Assembly (NCBI GenBank): GCA_013214355.1
Contig: JABSSL010000039.1
Location: forward strand, 1-64,000
Length of the DNA stretch: 64,000 nucleotides
Direction of reading: 5' to 3'
Source: Saprospiraceae bacterium
GTDB lineage: Bacteria > Bacteroidota > Bacteroidia > Chitinophagales > Saprospiraceae
Shown: positions 35,986 to 45,052 of the stretch, one piece after another
How the letters are laid out: every line of letters begins with the position of its first letter
How positions within the stretch are numbered: position 1 is the stretch's first letter
Position numbers and translations under genes: made by a program
Notes under the pieces: model-generated
Databases searched by the model: none
What the model saw: only the letters and a program-made list of their open reading frames with translations
What the model was told of the DNA's origin: nothing

Positions 35986-36573
35986 TTATAGACTCATGTT
36001 CTTGGTGAAAACACGTTTTCCGTTGTCTACGATCACTGTGTAGAAACCGTCAGGCAATTGCTTTAGTTTGTATCCTCTTTCGATGACGGCCTCGTCTTCG
36101 ATGGTCTCTTGAAACTGAATGTTACCACGCATATCCATCACTAGCAACTGAACGTCGCTTTTTGTAGGATTCAGGAGAGAAATATTCAACTTCCCTCTTT
36201 TCTTAGTTACGTTGGCAGGGAAGTAGGCAGCTCGCTGGTTCTCATCCATGCTAACTCCTTCATTTGTGATAGAGATGGGCTGTACCGTTTCTTGATACTC
36301 AGATACGACGGTCAAGACGTAGGCACCTTGTGCCAATTGCTTAAGATCAAAAACACTTTCAAACTGTTCAGAAGCCACTACGCTTTCCTCTAGCACCGTT
36401 GCACCAGTTAGATCTTGAATCTTAACTGCAGCTTTTGCAGAGCCATGATCTAAAGAAAGGTGAAGCTTATTGTCTACTACTTTTATAACCGGAATGTAAT
36501 TGTTAGCCAAGGCTGTATTAACAAACAATAAGCTCATGGCTGCACTGATCAAAACACTCTTTATTGTCTTCAT
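35986..36573 (-). CDS. Small secreted protein with two tandem T9SS-tail-like/DUF3244-like domains
   Basis: A 195-residue exported protein (signal ending TALAN). The mature part is two copies of one small beta domain of about 80 residues: the first has VDNKLHLSLDHGSAKAAVKI, then LKQLAQGAYVLTVVS, and the second GKLNISLLNPTKSDVQLLVM, then LKQLPDGFYTVIVDNGKRVF. The pattern (strand, DLTG/DMRG turn, LxxLxxGxYxV) is that of type IX secretion C-terminal domains and of DUF3244. With no cargo domain before it, this may be a free-standing matrix or binding protein. Its ending KNMSL is a little unlike the usual basic T9SS end. It shares a terminator with the dehalogenase gene. Confidence 0.7.
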   Translation of the reverse strand: MKTIKSVLISAAMSLLFVNTALANNYIPVIKVVDNKLHLSLDHGSAKAAVKIQDLTGATVLEESVVASEQFESVFDLKQLAQGAYVLTVVSEYQETVQPISITNEGVSMDENQRAAYFPANVTKKRGKLNISLLNPTKSDVQLLVMDMRGNIQFQETIEDEAVIERGYKLKQLPDGFYTVIVDNGKRVFTKNMSL

Positions 36574-37175
36574 AATAATACGTTTTAAAAAAAGAAATTA
36601 ATCTTGGAAATAGCCGAATAGCCTGCTATTCAGCAAGTTCATGTTTTTGAGTTCTAGGAATTAGTTTAAACGGGATCCGGAAGTTGGAGACATACCAATA
36701 GATGGGGAATACTGCTTTATTCCATTCGATTGTCCGGCTCAGTCCGTCCTTTCACTGACCTAGATCTCAAGCGTTAATGTGATAAAATGATTTTGTTCCT
36801 TAGACCTCCATGCTATTCATGGAGGTTATTAATGAAATGCTTTAAAACTCCTTTCTATACGCGTTCATCTTTAAGCACCAAATCGATTTAAGTGTATACA
36901 ACATTGATTTGATGCTTGTGATTAAATACAGGGCAAAATTAGAGTGCTCCCTCTCCCCGGTCTACCACAAAAGCAACTACTTTTGATGCTATTTTAACTA
37001 TGTGAGGTAAAAAGAGTGTTTTTTGCGTTAAAATAGCATGCTTAAAACCAAATTTAATTTGGCTTGCCTCCAAAATGAAGAAGAAAAGCAGGATTGGAGA
37101 TAGGCTTAAAGTATAAATTATGGCATTAACGATCAGAAAAATTATAAACGCTGGATGTCAAATTTTTTATAAAAA
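36574..37175. other. Hairpin-rich intergenic region
   Basis: A 602-bp gap between two leftward genes, with no gene seen. Four inverted repeats lie in it: GAATAG/CTATTC at 36616-36631, ACCTCCATG/CATGGAGGT at 36804-36826, CAAAAG/CTTTTG at 36968-36985, and a 13-bp repeat at 36986-37039 directly next to the previous one. It holds the promoter of the small secreted protein gene and the 3' end of the BNR gene transcript. Confidence 0.55.
36986..37039. repeat. 13-bp perfect inverted repeat with 28-nt loop
   Basis: ATGCTATTTTAAC (36986-36998) and its exact complement (37027-37039) enclose 28 nt. It lies 137 nt after the stop of the leftward BNR gene and touches a second small hairpin (36968-36985). 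It may be a transcript 3'-end structure for that gene. Confidence 0.7.
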
Positions 37176-40100
37176 TCACTCACTTTTTTCACTTGGTATA
37201 TAGAATCCTGCCTTTCGGATCTGCGCTGTAAATGGCTCCCATTCGGCCTTCTTAAAAGTATCTACTTGATTACCAAATAGTTCGACTGCTTGAGCTGCCT
37301 CTTGCACCAATTGTTTTTCTTGCATAGAAATGGCTCTAGTTCTAGACATAGCGATGCGTTGTATACTCCTAACCTTTGAGTATGGAGTGACAATTGAAGT
37401 TTGCCAGGCACCCACTTGGCGTTTTGGCCTTGGTGTTTGTCCGTTTGTTCTAAGGGCCTCTACCTTCTCCCGCATGGCTGTGATACGTTCTAGAAGACTG
37501 ACTTTGTCCGGGTATTCCCAGGCTTTGAGTTGTTGCTCCAATCTGGATAAGGCTTCTTTTTTCTGATCTAGTGATCGGAGGGTAGCGCCCAGGATACTCA
37601 CCTGTAGGTCGACTTCCTTTTGATACGCATACAACTGTTCATCTACCTCAGGTGCCAATTCAAAACGGGGATCAGCAATGACCTTCACTATATTTGAATC
37701 CTTTACTCCTTTATATTCAAGTACCAGTTTGTATTCGCCTGGTAAGACCGGGATACCCCGAGTTTCGTCATTCACCCAAGCGCCGGGTAGTAGAGAGGCT
37801 TGTTCATCTAGTTTCCAGATCAGATAATTAAGACCTGTACTTGTGGGGTTTGCATTGACAGTATTGATGAGCTTACCCGCTGGATCATAGACCATAGCTG
37901 TGACAGTAGCTCCACTATCTACTGGCCCTTCCATAAAATAGGGAACCTTCATTTTCTGAAAGACCTTATTCTCTCCTTCAAACGTGGTATGAAAGCCCGT
38001 CCAAATATTGCCTGGAGGGTTGATAAATAGCCCTTTTACCTGCACTACCTCATTCGTTGGCAAAGCAGTAAGACCTTTCTGCAATTGCTTTTCAGCTGCA
38101 GCCCGCAGGGCCCAGAGGTCATCAAGCACCCAAATAGCACGTCCAAAGGTACCTACCACCAAAGCCGATTCACTTTCTTGGATTTTGAGATCCATGGTCG
38201 AAACGGAAGGGAAGCCATTTTTAAACTGCACCCAATTTTCTCCTTTGTCAATGCTGATCCATAGACCATGCTCCGTTCCGAGGAAAACAAGGTTTGGCTC
38301 CTGGATATCCTGAACAACTGCCAAGGCATAGCCCCGAACGGTATTGCCATCAATCATGCGATCCCAGCTTTTACCATAATCTTCTGTTTTGAAAAGGTAA
38401 GGCTCGTAATCACCTTTGCGATAGTTGTTCACGACGACCCAGGCGGTGCCGGGCTGATGGGGGGAGGCGTGAATGCGAGCGATCCAGGCTTCTTTAGGCA
38501 TCTCCTTGAGCCTAGTCGTAAGGTTTGTCCAGTTCTTCCCGCCGTCTCGCGTGAGGTGGAGCTGTCCGTCGTCAGTTCCTGCCCAGATGATGTTGCGGTC
38601 ACGAGGGCTTGGGGCGATGGCCAAGATGCTGTTGTAGTATTCGGCACCAGAAATATCCAAGGTCAGCCCACCATAATCTCCCTTTTGCTGTTCAGGGTTG
38701 TTGGTCGAAAGATCTGGTGAAATGACCTCCCAGGTCGCCCCTTGATCGATAGACTTATGCACAAATTGGGAGCCATAGTAGACCGCATTCTTGTCAAATG
38801 GATCTTTTGCGAAGGCTGCATTCCAATTGAAACGCAAACTTGTACCCGCTGGAGCAATTCGAGGCTTGATATTACTGTAATAGCCAGTCAGTTTATCGTA
38901 GCGGTATAGCTCTCCATTCTGAGAAGTTCCATACCCGAAGCGAGAATTAGCTTCATCCGGTGCAATGTAAAAGCCGTCGCCTCCTACTAGGTATTGCCAG
39001 TACAAGGTGCGTATGCCTCCTCGCTTCCAAGTATAGGCTGGCCCTGACCAATTGCCGTTATCTTGCATCCCTCCATATACATTATAAGGTAGGTCATTAT
39101 CAGCATTGATGTGATAAAACTGGGCTACAGGAATATTTTCTGGAAAGTACCAACTCTTACCGTGATCATAAGTAATTCCAATACCGCCATCCCCACCGAT
39201 GACAAAGTGTTGTGGATCATTTGGGTTAACCCAAAAAGCGTGGAAGTCGGCATGAACTCCTTTGGTCTCGTCCGCAGGAATCATGGGGATGGGGTCAAAA
39301 TTCTTTCCCCCATCATAACTGACGTGAAGGGGTTGATAAATGTTATACAAGCGATTCGGATCTTTGGAATCTACCGCCAACTCTTGAAAGTAGAAGGGAC
39401 GGTTATTGGTGAACCGCGGGTTGTCGTTAATCATATGCCAATGCAGCCCACCATCGTCGCTACGATATAGGGCATTCTTTTGGGCTTCGACTTTCGCATA
39501 TATCCGATTAGGATCTGATGGAGCAATGGCTAAACCCATCCGACCTAGTTCCCCCGCAGGCAACCCATCCGCTTCGCCTAGTTGCTTCCAATTTTTACCT
39601 CCATCATAGGTCATGAATAAGCCAGACCCAGGCCCGCCCGAGGTAAAATAGTAGGGCGTGCGCTGATGCTCGTATACGGCAGCAATCAATTTATTGGGAT
39701 TATGGGGATCCATGATGAGGTCCGCGATCCCAGATTGATTGTTCGTGTACAAGATCTTCTCCCAGCTTTCTCCGCCATTAGTCGTTTTATACAGACCTCG
39801 TGCTTCTCCTGGCGTCCAAGGGTCGCCCATCGCTCCTACGTACACCACCTCAGGGTTCATCGGGTCAATAATGATCCGGTGGATGGTCTTGGTAGCTTCT
39901 AGCCCAAGGTGCTGCCAAGTACGTCCTCCATCCAAGCTTTTGAAAATTCCCATACCGAGGTTCATGGAGTTTCGAGGGTTTCCTTCTCCGGTACCGACCC
40001 ATACCACACTTGGATTGTTTTGTTGAATGGCTATCGCTCCAATATTTTGCGTAGGTTGCTCATCGAAAACCGGACGCCAGGCACTGCCTCCATTTTCCGA

Positions 40101-40298
40101 TTTCCAAACCCCACCAGAAGCGGCTCCGACATACATGATCTTAGGATTGCTTTCTACTACATCGATAGTGGTGATTCTACCACTCATATTGGCTGGACCA
40201 ACATTGCGGATGTTTAGATTTTTGTAGAGGGAGAGATCTAGGGGTTGTGCTTGTAGCGAGACTCCAAAAAGGAGTAAGAAAACGAGTCGTTGAAACAT
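37176..40298 (-). CDS. Large secreted BNR-repeat (VPS10/sortilin-like) protein
   Basis: A 1040-residue exported protein (signal MFQRLVFLLLFGVSLQAQ). It carries about eleven Asp-box motifs between residues 60 and 710, such as SENGGSAWRPVF, SLDGGRTWQHLG, TTNGGESWEKI, SDDGGLHWHMI, SIDQGATWEVI, TRDGGKNWTNL and SIDKGENWVQF, fitting one or two large beta propellers of the VPS10/sortilin type. It starts LRNVGPANMSGRITTIDV, a typical opening of this Bacteroidota family. Residues 740-880 form a FlgD-like beta domain (TGLNYLIWKLDEQ), and the last 150 are coiled helix. It is a longer relative of the 863-residue protein at 15344. Enzymatic activity is not certain. A candidate -7 box (TAACTTTTG, 40336-40344 complement) precedes it. 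Confidence 0.87.
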   Translation of the reverse strand: MFQRLVFLLLFGVSLQAQPLDLSLYKNLNIRNVGPANMSGRITTIDVVESNPKIMYVGAASGGVWKSENGGSAWRPVFDEQPTQNIGAIAIQQNNPSVVWVGTGEGNPRNSMNLGMGIFKSLDGGRTWQHLGLEATKTIHRIIIDPMNPEVVYVGAMGDPWTPGEARGLYKTTNGGESWEKILYTNNQSGIADLIMDPHNPNKLIAAVYEHQRTPYYFTSGGPGSGLFMTYDGGKNWKQLGEADGLPAGELGRMGLAIAPSDPNRIYAKVEAQKNALYRSDDGGLHWHMINDNPRFTNNRPFYFQELAVDSKDPNRLYNIYQPLHVSYDGGKNFDPIPMIPADETKGVHADFHAFWVNPNDPQHFVIGGDGGIGITYDHGKSWYFPENIPVAQFYHINADNDLPYNVYGGMQDNGNWSGPAYTWKRGGIRTLYWQYLVGGDGFYIAPDEANSRFGYGTSQNGELYRYDKLTGYYSNIKPRIAPAGTSLRFNWNAAFAKDPFDKNAVYYGSQFVHKSIDQGATWEVISPDLSTNNPEQQKGDYGGLTLDISGAEYYNSILAIAPSPRDRNIIWAGTDDGQLHLTRDGGKNWTNLTTRLKEMPKEAWIARIHASPHQPGTAWVVVNNYRKGDYEPYLFKTEDYGKSWDRMIDGNTVRGYALAVVQDIQEPNLVFLGTEHGLWISIDKGENWVQFKNGFPSVSTMDLKIQESESALVVGTFGRAIWVLDDLWALRAAAEKQLQKGLTALPTNEVVQVKGLFINPPGNIWTGFHTTFEGENKVFQKMKVPYFMEGPVDSGATVTAMVYDPAGKLINTVNANPTSTGLNYLIWKLDEQASLLPGAWVNDETRGIPVLPGEYKLVLEYKGVKDSNIVKVIADPRFELAPEVDEQLYAYQKEVDLQVSILGATLRSLDQKKEALSRLEQQLKAWEYPDKVSLLERITAMREKVEALRTNGQTPRPKRQVGAWQTSIVTPYSKVRSIQRIAMSRTRAISMQEKQLVQEAAQAVELFGNQVDTFKKAEWEPFTAQIRKAGFYIPSEKSE

Positions 40299-40942
40299 AA
40301 GAACAGGAATATATTATTCAGGCTAGAAATTAGCACAAAAGTTAGAAATAGATATAGAGATGTGAAATAATTACCACGCTTCGACATAACGTTATCAATT
40401 CAGCAAGTATTAACCCTCATAGAGCCATCTCTTTAAACCTGCAACAATACCTAAAGCTTTTGCAACAATAAAAAAGGGACTTGTAAAACAGCTTCCCTAG
40501 CTTTGTTTCAGTCCTTAATTTGTATGAAAAGGTACAGGAGCGTTTAATCGTTTTCTCCAGAGATTCTGATCTCAGCTAGAGGAAGGCAAGTGGATTAGGA
40601 TCATATACTTGGACGAGAAGGCGACACCCGATAAACGTTTTCCTGCATTCGGCAAGACTGGCAAATTAGGAAGGTCTACCTACTTCAATGCAATTAAAGG
40701 ACTTTCTGATGTGAAAGAGTTTTTGCTCCAACTGAAGGAGGCTAGTTATGGAATTGTTTCCTTGACTAGCGGAGCTTCCGTAAAAGGAGCATTACCTGCT
40801 CGTACTAGCATTTTACTGGATAGGCGGAGGAGTTCCATTTCTTCGCCTATCTTTCTTTGTAGGGTACGATCACTTGAACAGCAAGTCTGGTTTTGAAATT
40901 CTCTATATATTGTAGAAGGATCTCAAAACCACCAAAAGCCCA
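40299..40942. other. Divergent control region with TGCAACAATA repeats
   Basis: A 644-bp gap between the leftward BNR gene and the rightward sensor kinase. TGCAACAATA is repeated at 40440-40449 and 40461-40470, 21 bp apart (two helix turns), ending 28 bp before a TAGCTTTG box at 40498-40505. This looks like an activator site pair before a rightward promoter. A 95-codon frame at 40609-40896 begins with TTG, has no family likeness, and is not called. Confidence 0.45.
40440..40505 (+). promoter_or_regulatory. Paired direct repeat before a TAnnTTTG box
   Basis: Two copies of TGCAACAATA 21 bp apart are followed by TAGCTTTG (40498-40505), matching the Bacteroidota -7 consensus TAnnTTTG. The nearest upstream TTG (40481-40483) is a little too close for a standard -33 box, which fits an activator-dependent promoter. 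The likely target is the sensor kinase gene. Confidence 0.4.
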
Positions 40943-43705
40943 ATGCGCAGGTCTCTATTAATAGTGTCAATCTTTTGTTTGTGCTTAGTCGCCTGTCTTC
41001 CTGCTCAGAACGCGCAGCCGACGAGCGAAGGGACTGCTATACCTGCCTTGAAGGTTCTACAACAGATCGACGTATATCACGATACTGCCTGTCAACAAAC
41101 TTTGGCTGAGGTGATGCCGAATTGGGAAGAGAAGAGCCAAACGCTCGAAGCCTTTGCTCAAAGCAATGATCTTAAACCTCAAAATCCGAATTGCTATTGG
41201 ACGAGATTAACGCTAATCAATACGGGGAATCAATCTGCAAGACGAGTGCTGTATTTTCCCAGAGGATGGCGTGAAATCTCCTGTTACCTTCCCGAGTTGG
41301 ATAAGGATAGTTATTATTTAAAAAAGATAGGTATAGATTATGGCCGTGAGGAGGTCTTATTCGTTTCTGTACCTGCACAAGACACCCAATTCCTTTATGT
41401 CCAATATCCAGTGGCAGCCAAGGCTTTTTTTCCCATTTTATGGGTGCAGGAAATGGAGGAGGAGGAGTATGTTACCTTAAAATCTAGGACCAATTACAAG
41501 TTTCTATTGTTAGGTGCTTTGGTTTTCCCTCTACTATTTTTTCTTACTCAATTTCTGGTTCAGCGCGAAAAATTGACCGCTTTCTATATTATTTTCTTGC
41601 TGGGGGCAAGCCTTAACCTCCTTACGATATTAGATACAATCAATTTCTTCGGCTTAACGCCCAAGATCCTCCTATCTATGGAGGTGACTGCTCCAATCTT
41701 TGTAGTCAGTATAGGTCTGACCATTTTGGGTTTGACCAAATACCTACATGAGTTTTTGGACTTGCAGGCACATTGGCCACGATTCAAGAGCATTGGGGAT
41801 GTTCTAGTTTTTATTTTTTCGCTAGTGGTAATTTATCCATTGATCTTTCAATCGGTATTCACTTACTATGCCTATGAGGAATATCTGGTTTACTTTCGAA
41901 TCTTGGCCTTGCTAATCTTTGTCTATATCCTAGCGGTGATCATTTGGGCAGTAGTACGCCGAATTCAGTTTAGCAGATACTTGTTACTGGCTTTTATGCC
42001 TTTGGTGCTGAGTGGGGTTTGGTATGCCATAAGTTTTGTTAAATGGGGCAACTATACTAAGTCCGACCTAGAAAGCTTGTCTGTGATTATTGGGTTCATT
42101 ATGACCTCCTTCCTGTTTGGGTTTATTTTAGGGGTTCGCAACAATGCTGTCAAGGAGGAAAAATTACGACTAGAAGAACGAGCCTTACAACTCAGGGAAT
42201 TAGATGAGTTCAAGAGTCGTTTTTACACCAATATCACCCATGAGTTTAGAACGCCATTAACCGTGGTAAAGGGCATGGCGGAACAGATTAAAGGACAAGA
42301 TCAAGTTCGAAAACTAATTTCGAGAAATAGTGATCGCCTGTTGAGGATGATCAATCAACTATTGGATCTATCTCGCTTGGAGCAAAAACGTTTAGGGATA
42401 AATTACCAACAATCTGATATTATCCCCTATCTGCAATACCTAACCGAAAGTTGTCATTCTCTCTCCAATAACAAGAAAATAAACCTCGTTTTCTTCTCCA
42501 TGGAAGAAACCTTGTTGATGGATTTCGATCAAGATTTGATCCAACAGATTTTGATAAATCTACTGTCTAATGCCATCAAGTTTACGCCTGAGTATGGAAG
42601 TGTTAAGGTGATAGTAGAAAGGCAGAAAGAGCCTTCGGACCTACTGGAAGTACTTGTAAAGGATACGGGAAGAGGTATTCCTGAAGAAGAGCAAGCCCGT
42701 ATTTTTGATCGCTTTTATCAAGTTGATAGTTCCAGTACCAGAACCTCTGAAGGATCTGGTATTGGCTTGGCTTTGGTGAAAGAACTAGTTCGACTATTGT
42801 CTGGGAGTATTAGGGTAGAAAGCGAAATGGGGAAAGGTACTACCTTCAGAATTCACCTACCCATACAAAACAAAGCAGCTTTAGTTACGCAGAAATTGGC
42901 AGACACTGCTCCCCCTATGTTATCGGAGTCACAACCGAAGTTCGAAGCCGCCTCGGCAGAGAACGACTGGACACAAACAGCTACTCCCTTGCTCTTAGTG
43001 ATTGAAGATAATATGGATTTGACAGACTATATTTTCTCCTGTCTAGATCAAGAATACAATTTGGTCAATGCACTGAATGGTAAGAAAGGTATGGAAAAGG
43101 CTTTTGAAGTAATACCAGATGTCATCCTATGTGATGTCATGATGCCTGAGATGGATGGCTTTGAGGTTTGTCGCGAATTGAAATCAGACCGCCGAACGAG
43201 TCATATCCCGATCATCCTGTTGACCGCGAAAGCTACGCAAGAAGATAAAAACTTGGGTCTCTCCCACGGGGCAGATGCTTATTTGACAAAACCCTTTAAT
43301 CGTACAGAGTTGCTTATAAGATTGCGAAACCTGACTGTCCAAAGCAAAAAGCTACGGCAGCGTTTGCTGGGAGATGATCAAGACGAAAAAGAGATGGCAT
43401 TTCTACAGGAGGTCAATGCATGTATCCAGAAGAACCTCAATAATGAACTATTTGATACCAACTTCCTTTGTAAAGCGATGGGAATGAGTAGAACCCAACT
43501 ACATCGAAAACTGAAAGCCTTGACGGATCAATCCACCGCCAATTATATACGCTCAAAACGTTTGCAAGAAGCACATAAACTCCTTAAGCAAACAGATTTG
43601 TCGATCGGAGAGATTTCTGAGCAAGTAGGCTTCAAAGATTTCTCTCATTTTAGCCGCTCTTTTGCCAAGGAGTTTAGTTTTAAACCCTCTGATCTTCGCA
43701 AGTAA
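40943..43705 (+). CDS. Hybrid sensor kinase: 7TM-DISM, histidine kinase, receiver, AraC output
   Basis: A 920-residue one-protein signalling system. After a signal peptide (LCLVACLPAQ) residues 25-170 form an extracellular DISM-like beta domain (NCYWTRLTLINTGNQSARRV, LYFPRGWREI). Seven membrane segments follow (about 185-395), then a coiled linker and the kinase core with phospho-accepting His433 in FYTNITHEFRTPLTV and an ATPase domain (LLSNAIKFTPEYG, DTGRGI, EGSGIGLALVKEL). The receiver (about 685-800) has its Asp near 730 in CDVMMPEMDGFEV and Lys in LTKPF. The last 100 residues are an AraC helix-turn-helix (MSRTQLHRKLKAL, VGFKDFSHFSRSF). So a 7TM sensor signals to DNA in one chain. It ends in a hairpin terminator; the divergent BNR gene is one plausible target. 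Confidence 0.92.
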   Translation: MRRSLLIVSIFCLCLVACLPAQNAQPTSEGTAIPALKVLQQIDVYHDTACQQTLAEVMPNWEEKSQTLEAFAQSNDLKPQNPNCYWTRLTLINTGNQSARRVLYFPRGWREISCYLPELDKDSYYLKKIGIDYGREEVLFVSVPAQDTQFLYVQYPVAAKAFFPILWVQEMEEEEYVTLKSRTNYKFLLLGALVFPLLFFLTQFLVQREKLTAFYIIFLLGASLNLLTILDTINFFGLTPKILLSMEVTAPIFVVSIGLTILGLTKYLHEFLDLQAHWPRFKSIGDVLVFIFSLVVIYPLIFQSVFTYYAYEEYLVYFRILALLIFVYILAVIIWAVVRRIQFSRYLLLAFMPLVLSGVWYAISFVKWGNYTKSDLESLSVIIGFIMTSFLFGFILGVRNNAVKEEKLRLEERALQLRELDEFKSRFYTNITHEFRTPLTVVKGMAEQIKGQDQVRKLISRNSDRLLRMINQLLDLSRLEQKRLGINYQQSDIIPYLQYLTESCHSLSNNKKINLVFFSMEETLLMDFDQDLIQQILINLLSNAIKFTPEYGSVKVIVERQKEPSDLLEVLVKDTGRGIPEEEQARIFDRFYQVDSSSTRTSEGSGIGLALVKELVRLLSGSIRVESEMGKGTTFRIHLPIQNKAALVTQKLADTAPPMLSESQPKFEAASAENDWTQTATPLLLVIEDNMDLTDYIFSCLDQEYNLVNALNGKKGMEKAFEVIPDVILCDVMMPEMDGFEVCRELKSDRRTSHIPIILLTAKATQEDKNLGLSHGADAYLTKPFNRTELLIRLRNLTVQSKKLRQRLLGDDQDEKEMAFLQEVNACIQKNLNNELFDTNFLCKAMGMSRTQLHRKLKALTDQSTANYIRSKRLQEAHKLLKQTDLSIGEISEQVGFKDFSHFSRSFAKEFSFKPSDLRK

Positions 43706-43743
43706 GGCGCGTTACATCTTGTTCTGGATAGGCCTAGCTAGGA

Positions 43744-43777
43744 CACCCAAACTTCCGACGGAGCCAAAGTTTGGGTG
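43744..43777 (+). terminator. Terminator after sensor kinase gene
   Basis: An 11-bp perfect stem (CACCCAAACTT with AAGTTTGGGTG) around a 12-nt loop, followed by CGATTTTAAC. It sits 38 nt after the kinase stop codon in the gap between converging genes. Confidence 0.85.
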
Positions 43778-43799
43778 CGATTTTAACTAGAATTTATTA

Positions 43800-44831
43800 T
43801 CACTTATAGGCTATGGCGGCGCTCGTAGGACCAGCCAGAGGCAAAATTTCAGTTCTTTTAAACCCAGCTTTGGTTGCCCATCTATTGAAGTCAGCAGCCG
43901 TATAGTCAAAGCCTTCAGGTGTTTCGATTAGCATATTCAAGCTCATCATTAGCCCAAATGCATTTTGTCTTCTTTCACTATCAATAATATTTTCGATAGC
44001 AATCAAGACCCCTCCCTCTGGTAGACTTGCATAGGCTTTCTCTAGCAGTATAAGTTTCTGTTCTTCAGACCAGTCGTGTAGAATGTTTCCCATACAGATC
44101 ACATCTGTCTCCGGCAGGTCATCTACGAAAAAGTCACCACTACTGGCTTTAATTCGGTCTTGTAAGCCCATAGCGGTAATATTTCCGTTCGCTACAGCTT
44201 CTACGGGAGGAAGATCGAAGGTTGTGCACTCAATATGTGGATGATGTTGTGCAATAACGATAGAGCAAGACCCATTGGCGCCTCCTACATCACAGAGGGT
44301 TTGATAGGGAGAAAAGTCAAACTTCTTAGCTAAGGCCAAAAAGTTCCCCATCTGTATGCTAGACATAGCACCTAGAAATTCATGCAAAGAGGCCTGGTCT
44401 TTATAAATCTCTTCGAAAACAGGTTTGTCACTGAATTTGGTTTCATTCTGTGGGGCTCCGGTTTTCAATGCCTCTTCCAAGCTTCCCCAGAACTTATATA
44501 GTCTGTTGTTCGCCATGCTGAGCATGCCTCCAAGATAAGCTGGGCGCCCCTTTACGAGAAAAACGTCTACATCCGGAGCGTTGCTATAGATGGCACTTTC
44601 AAGAACTCCTTCTCTTTCCAGAAAACCTAGTGAGGTCAGCGTATCAAGGAAGTCGAAGATACCTCGATCGTGTAAGCCTAAAGCGTCTTGGATTTGCTTC
44701 ACTTCCTTAGGACCACTGCTTAAAAGAGTGAATAGATCTAATTCGTTAGCTGCTAGCAGGACTTTGGATGCCCAAAAGCCCATTCCAACTTGCATGATCT
44801 TTTCTGGATTTACCTGCACTTGAACAGTCAT
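43800..44831 (-). CDS. SAM-dependent O-methyltransferase (acetylserotonin/caffeate OMT type)
   Basis: A 343-residue methyltransferase with the two-domain layout of plant-type and polyketide O-methyltransferases. Residues 10-105 are the winged-helix dimerisation domain (GFWASKVLLAANELDLFTLL, FDFLDTLTSLGFLEREG). The Rossmann domain has the SAM motif LCDVGGANGS near residue 180, TTFDLPPVEA, then DVICMGNILHDWSEEQ with the conserved HDW, whose His is the usual catalytic base, and the closing GGVLIAIENII. It would methylate a hydroxyl on a small molecule; the substrate is unknown and no biosynthetic cluster surrounds it. The promoter region has a compound palindrome, so it is probably tightly controlled. 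Confidence 0.9.
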   Translation of the reverse strand: MTVQVQVNPEKIMQVGMGFWASKVLLAANELDLFTLLSSGPKEVKQIQDALGLHDRGIFDFLDTLTSLGFLEREGVLESAIYSNAPDVDVFLVKGRPAYLGGMLSMANNRLYKFWGSLEEALKTGAPQNETKFSDKPVFEEIYKDQASLHEFLGAMSSIQMGNFLALAKKFDFSPYQTLCDVGGANGSCSIVIAQHHPHIECTTFDLPPVEAVANGNITAMGLQDRIKASSGDFFVDDLPETDVICMGNILHDWSEEQKLILLEKAYASLPEGGVLIAIENIIDSERRQNAFGLMMSLNMLIETPEGFDYTAADFNRWATKAGFKRTEILPLAGPTSAAIAYK

Positions 44832-44927
44832 TATAATTGAGTTTTGGTGGTTGAAAATGTGTAGACTTGTGGATTTAGCCCAATCCGGCTAAGTCCACAA
44901 GCTTAAAATACATGAGCGTTAAGGATT

Positions 44928-44935
44928 CAAAGGTA
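44928..44935 (-). promoter_or_regulatory. Candidate -7 promoter box for methyltransferase gene
   Basis: Read leftward this is TACCTTTG, an exact match to the Bacteroidota -7 consensus TAnnTTTG, 97 nt before the methyltransferase ATG. No clear TTG -33 box lies at the standard distance, so activation by a bound protein at the palindrome upstream is plausible. Confidence 0.45.
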
Positions 44936-44983
44936 GGTCCCGCAGGAATCATTTGCTGGGACGAATTGTAGCATCTGTTCAAG

Positions 44984-45022
44984 ATAAAACAATTTATACA
45001 CGTAGTGTGTGGTTTGTTTTAT
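44984..45022. promoter_or_regulatory. Symmetrical compound palindrome upstream of methyltransferase gene
   Basis: ATAAAACAA (44984-44992) and its complement TTGTTTTAT (45014-45022) are placed evenly about ACAC-gta-GTGT (44998-45008), giving a 39-nt two-layer dyad. TTGTTTTAT occurs once more at 45043-45051. The symmetry and place, about 50 bp before the -7 box, suggest an operator for a dimer or tetramer. Confidence 0.5.
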
Positions 45023-45052
45023 ACTTGTATCTTATGTACTTGTTGTTTTATG

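Noticed and set aside
40609-40896. 95-codon frame before the sensor kinase
   Set aside because: It starts at TTG, shows no family likeness or signal sequence, and has a shift to Arg/Ser-rich low-quality sequence at its end. It lies in a region better explained as control DNA.
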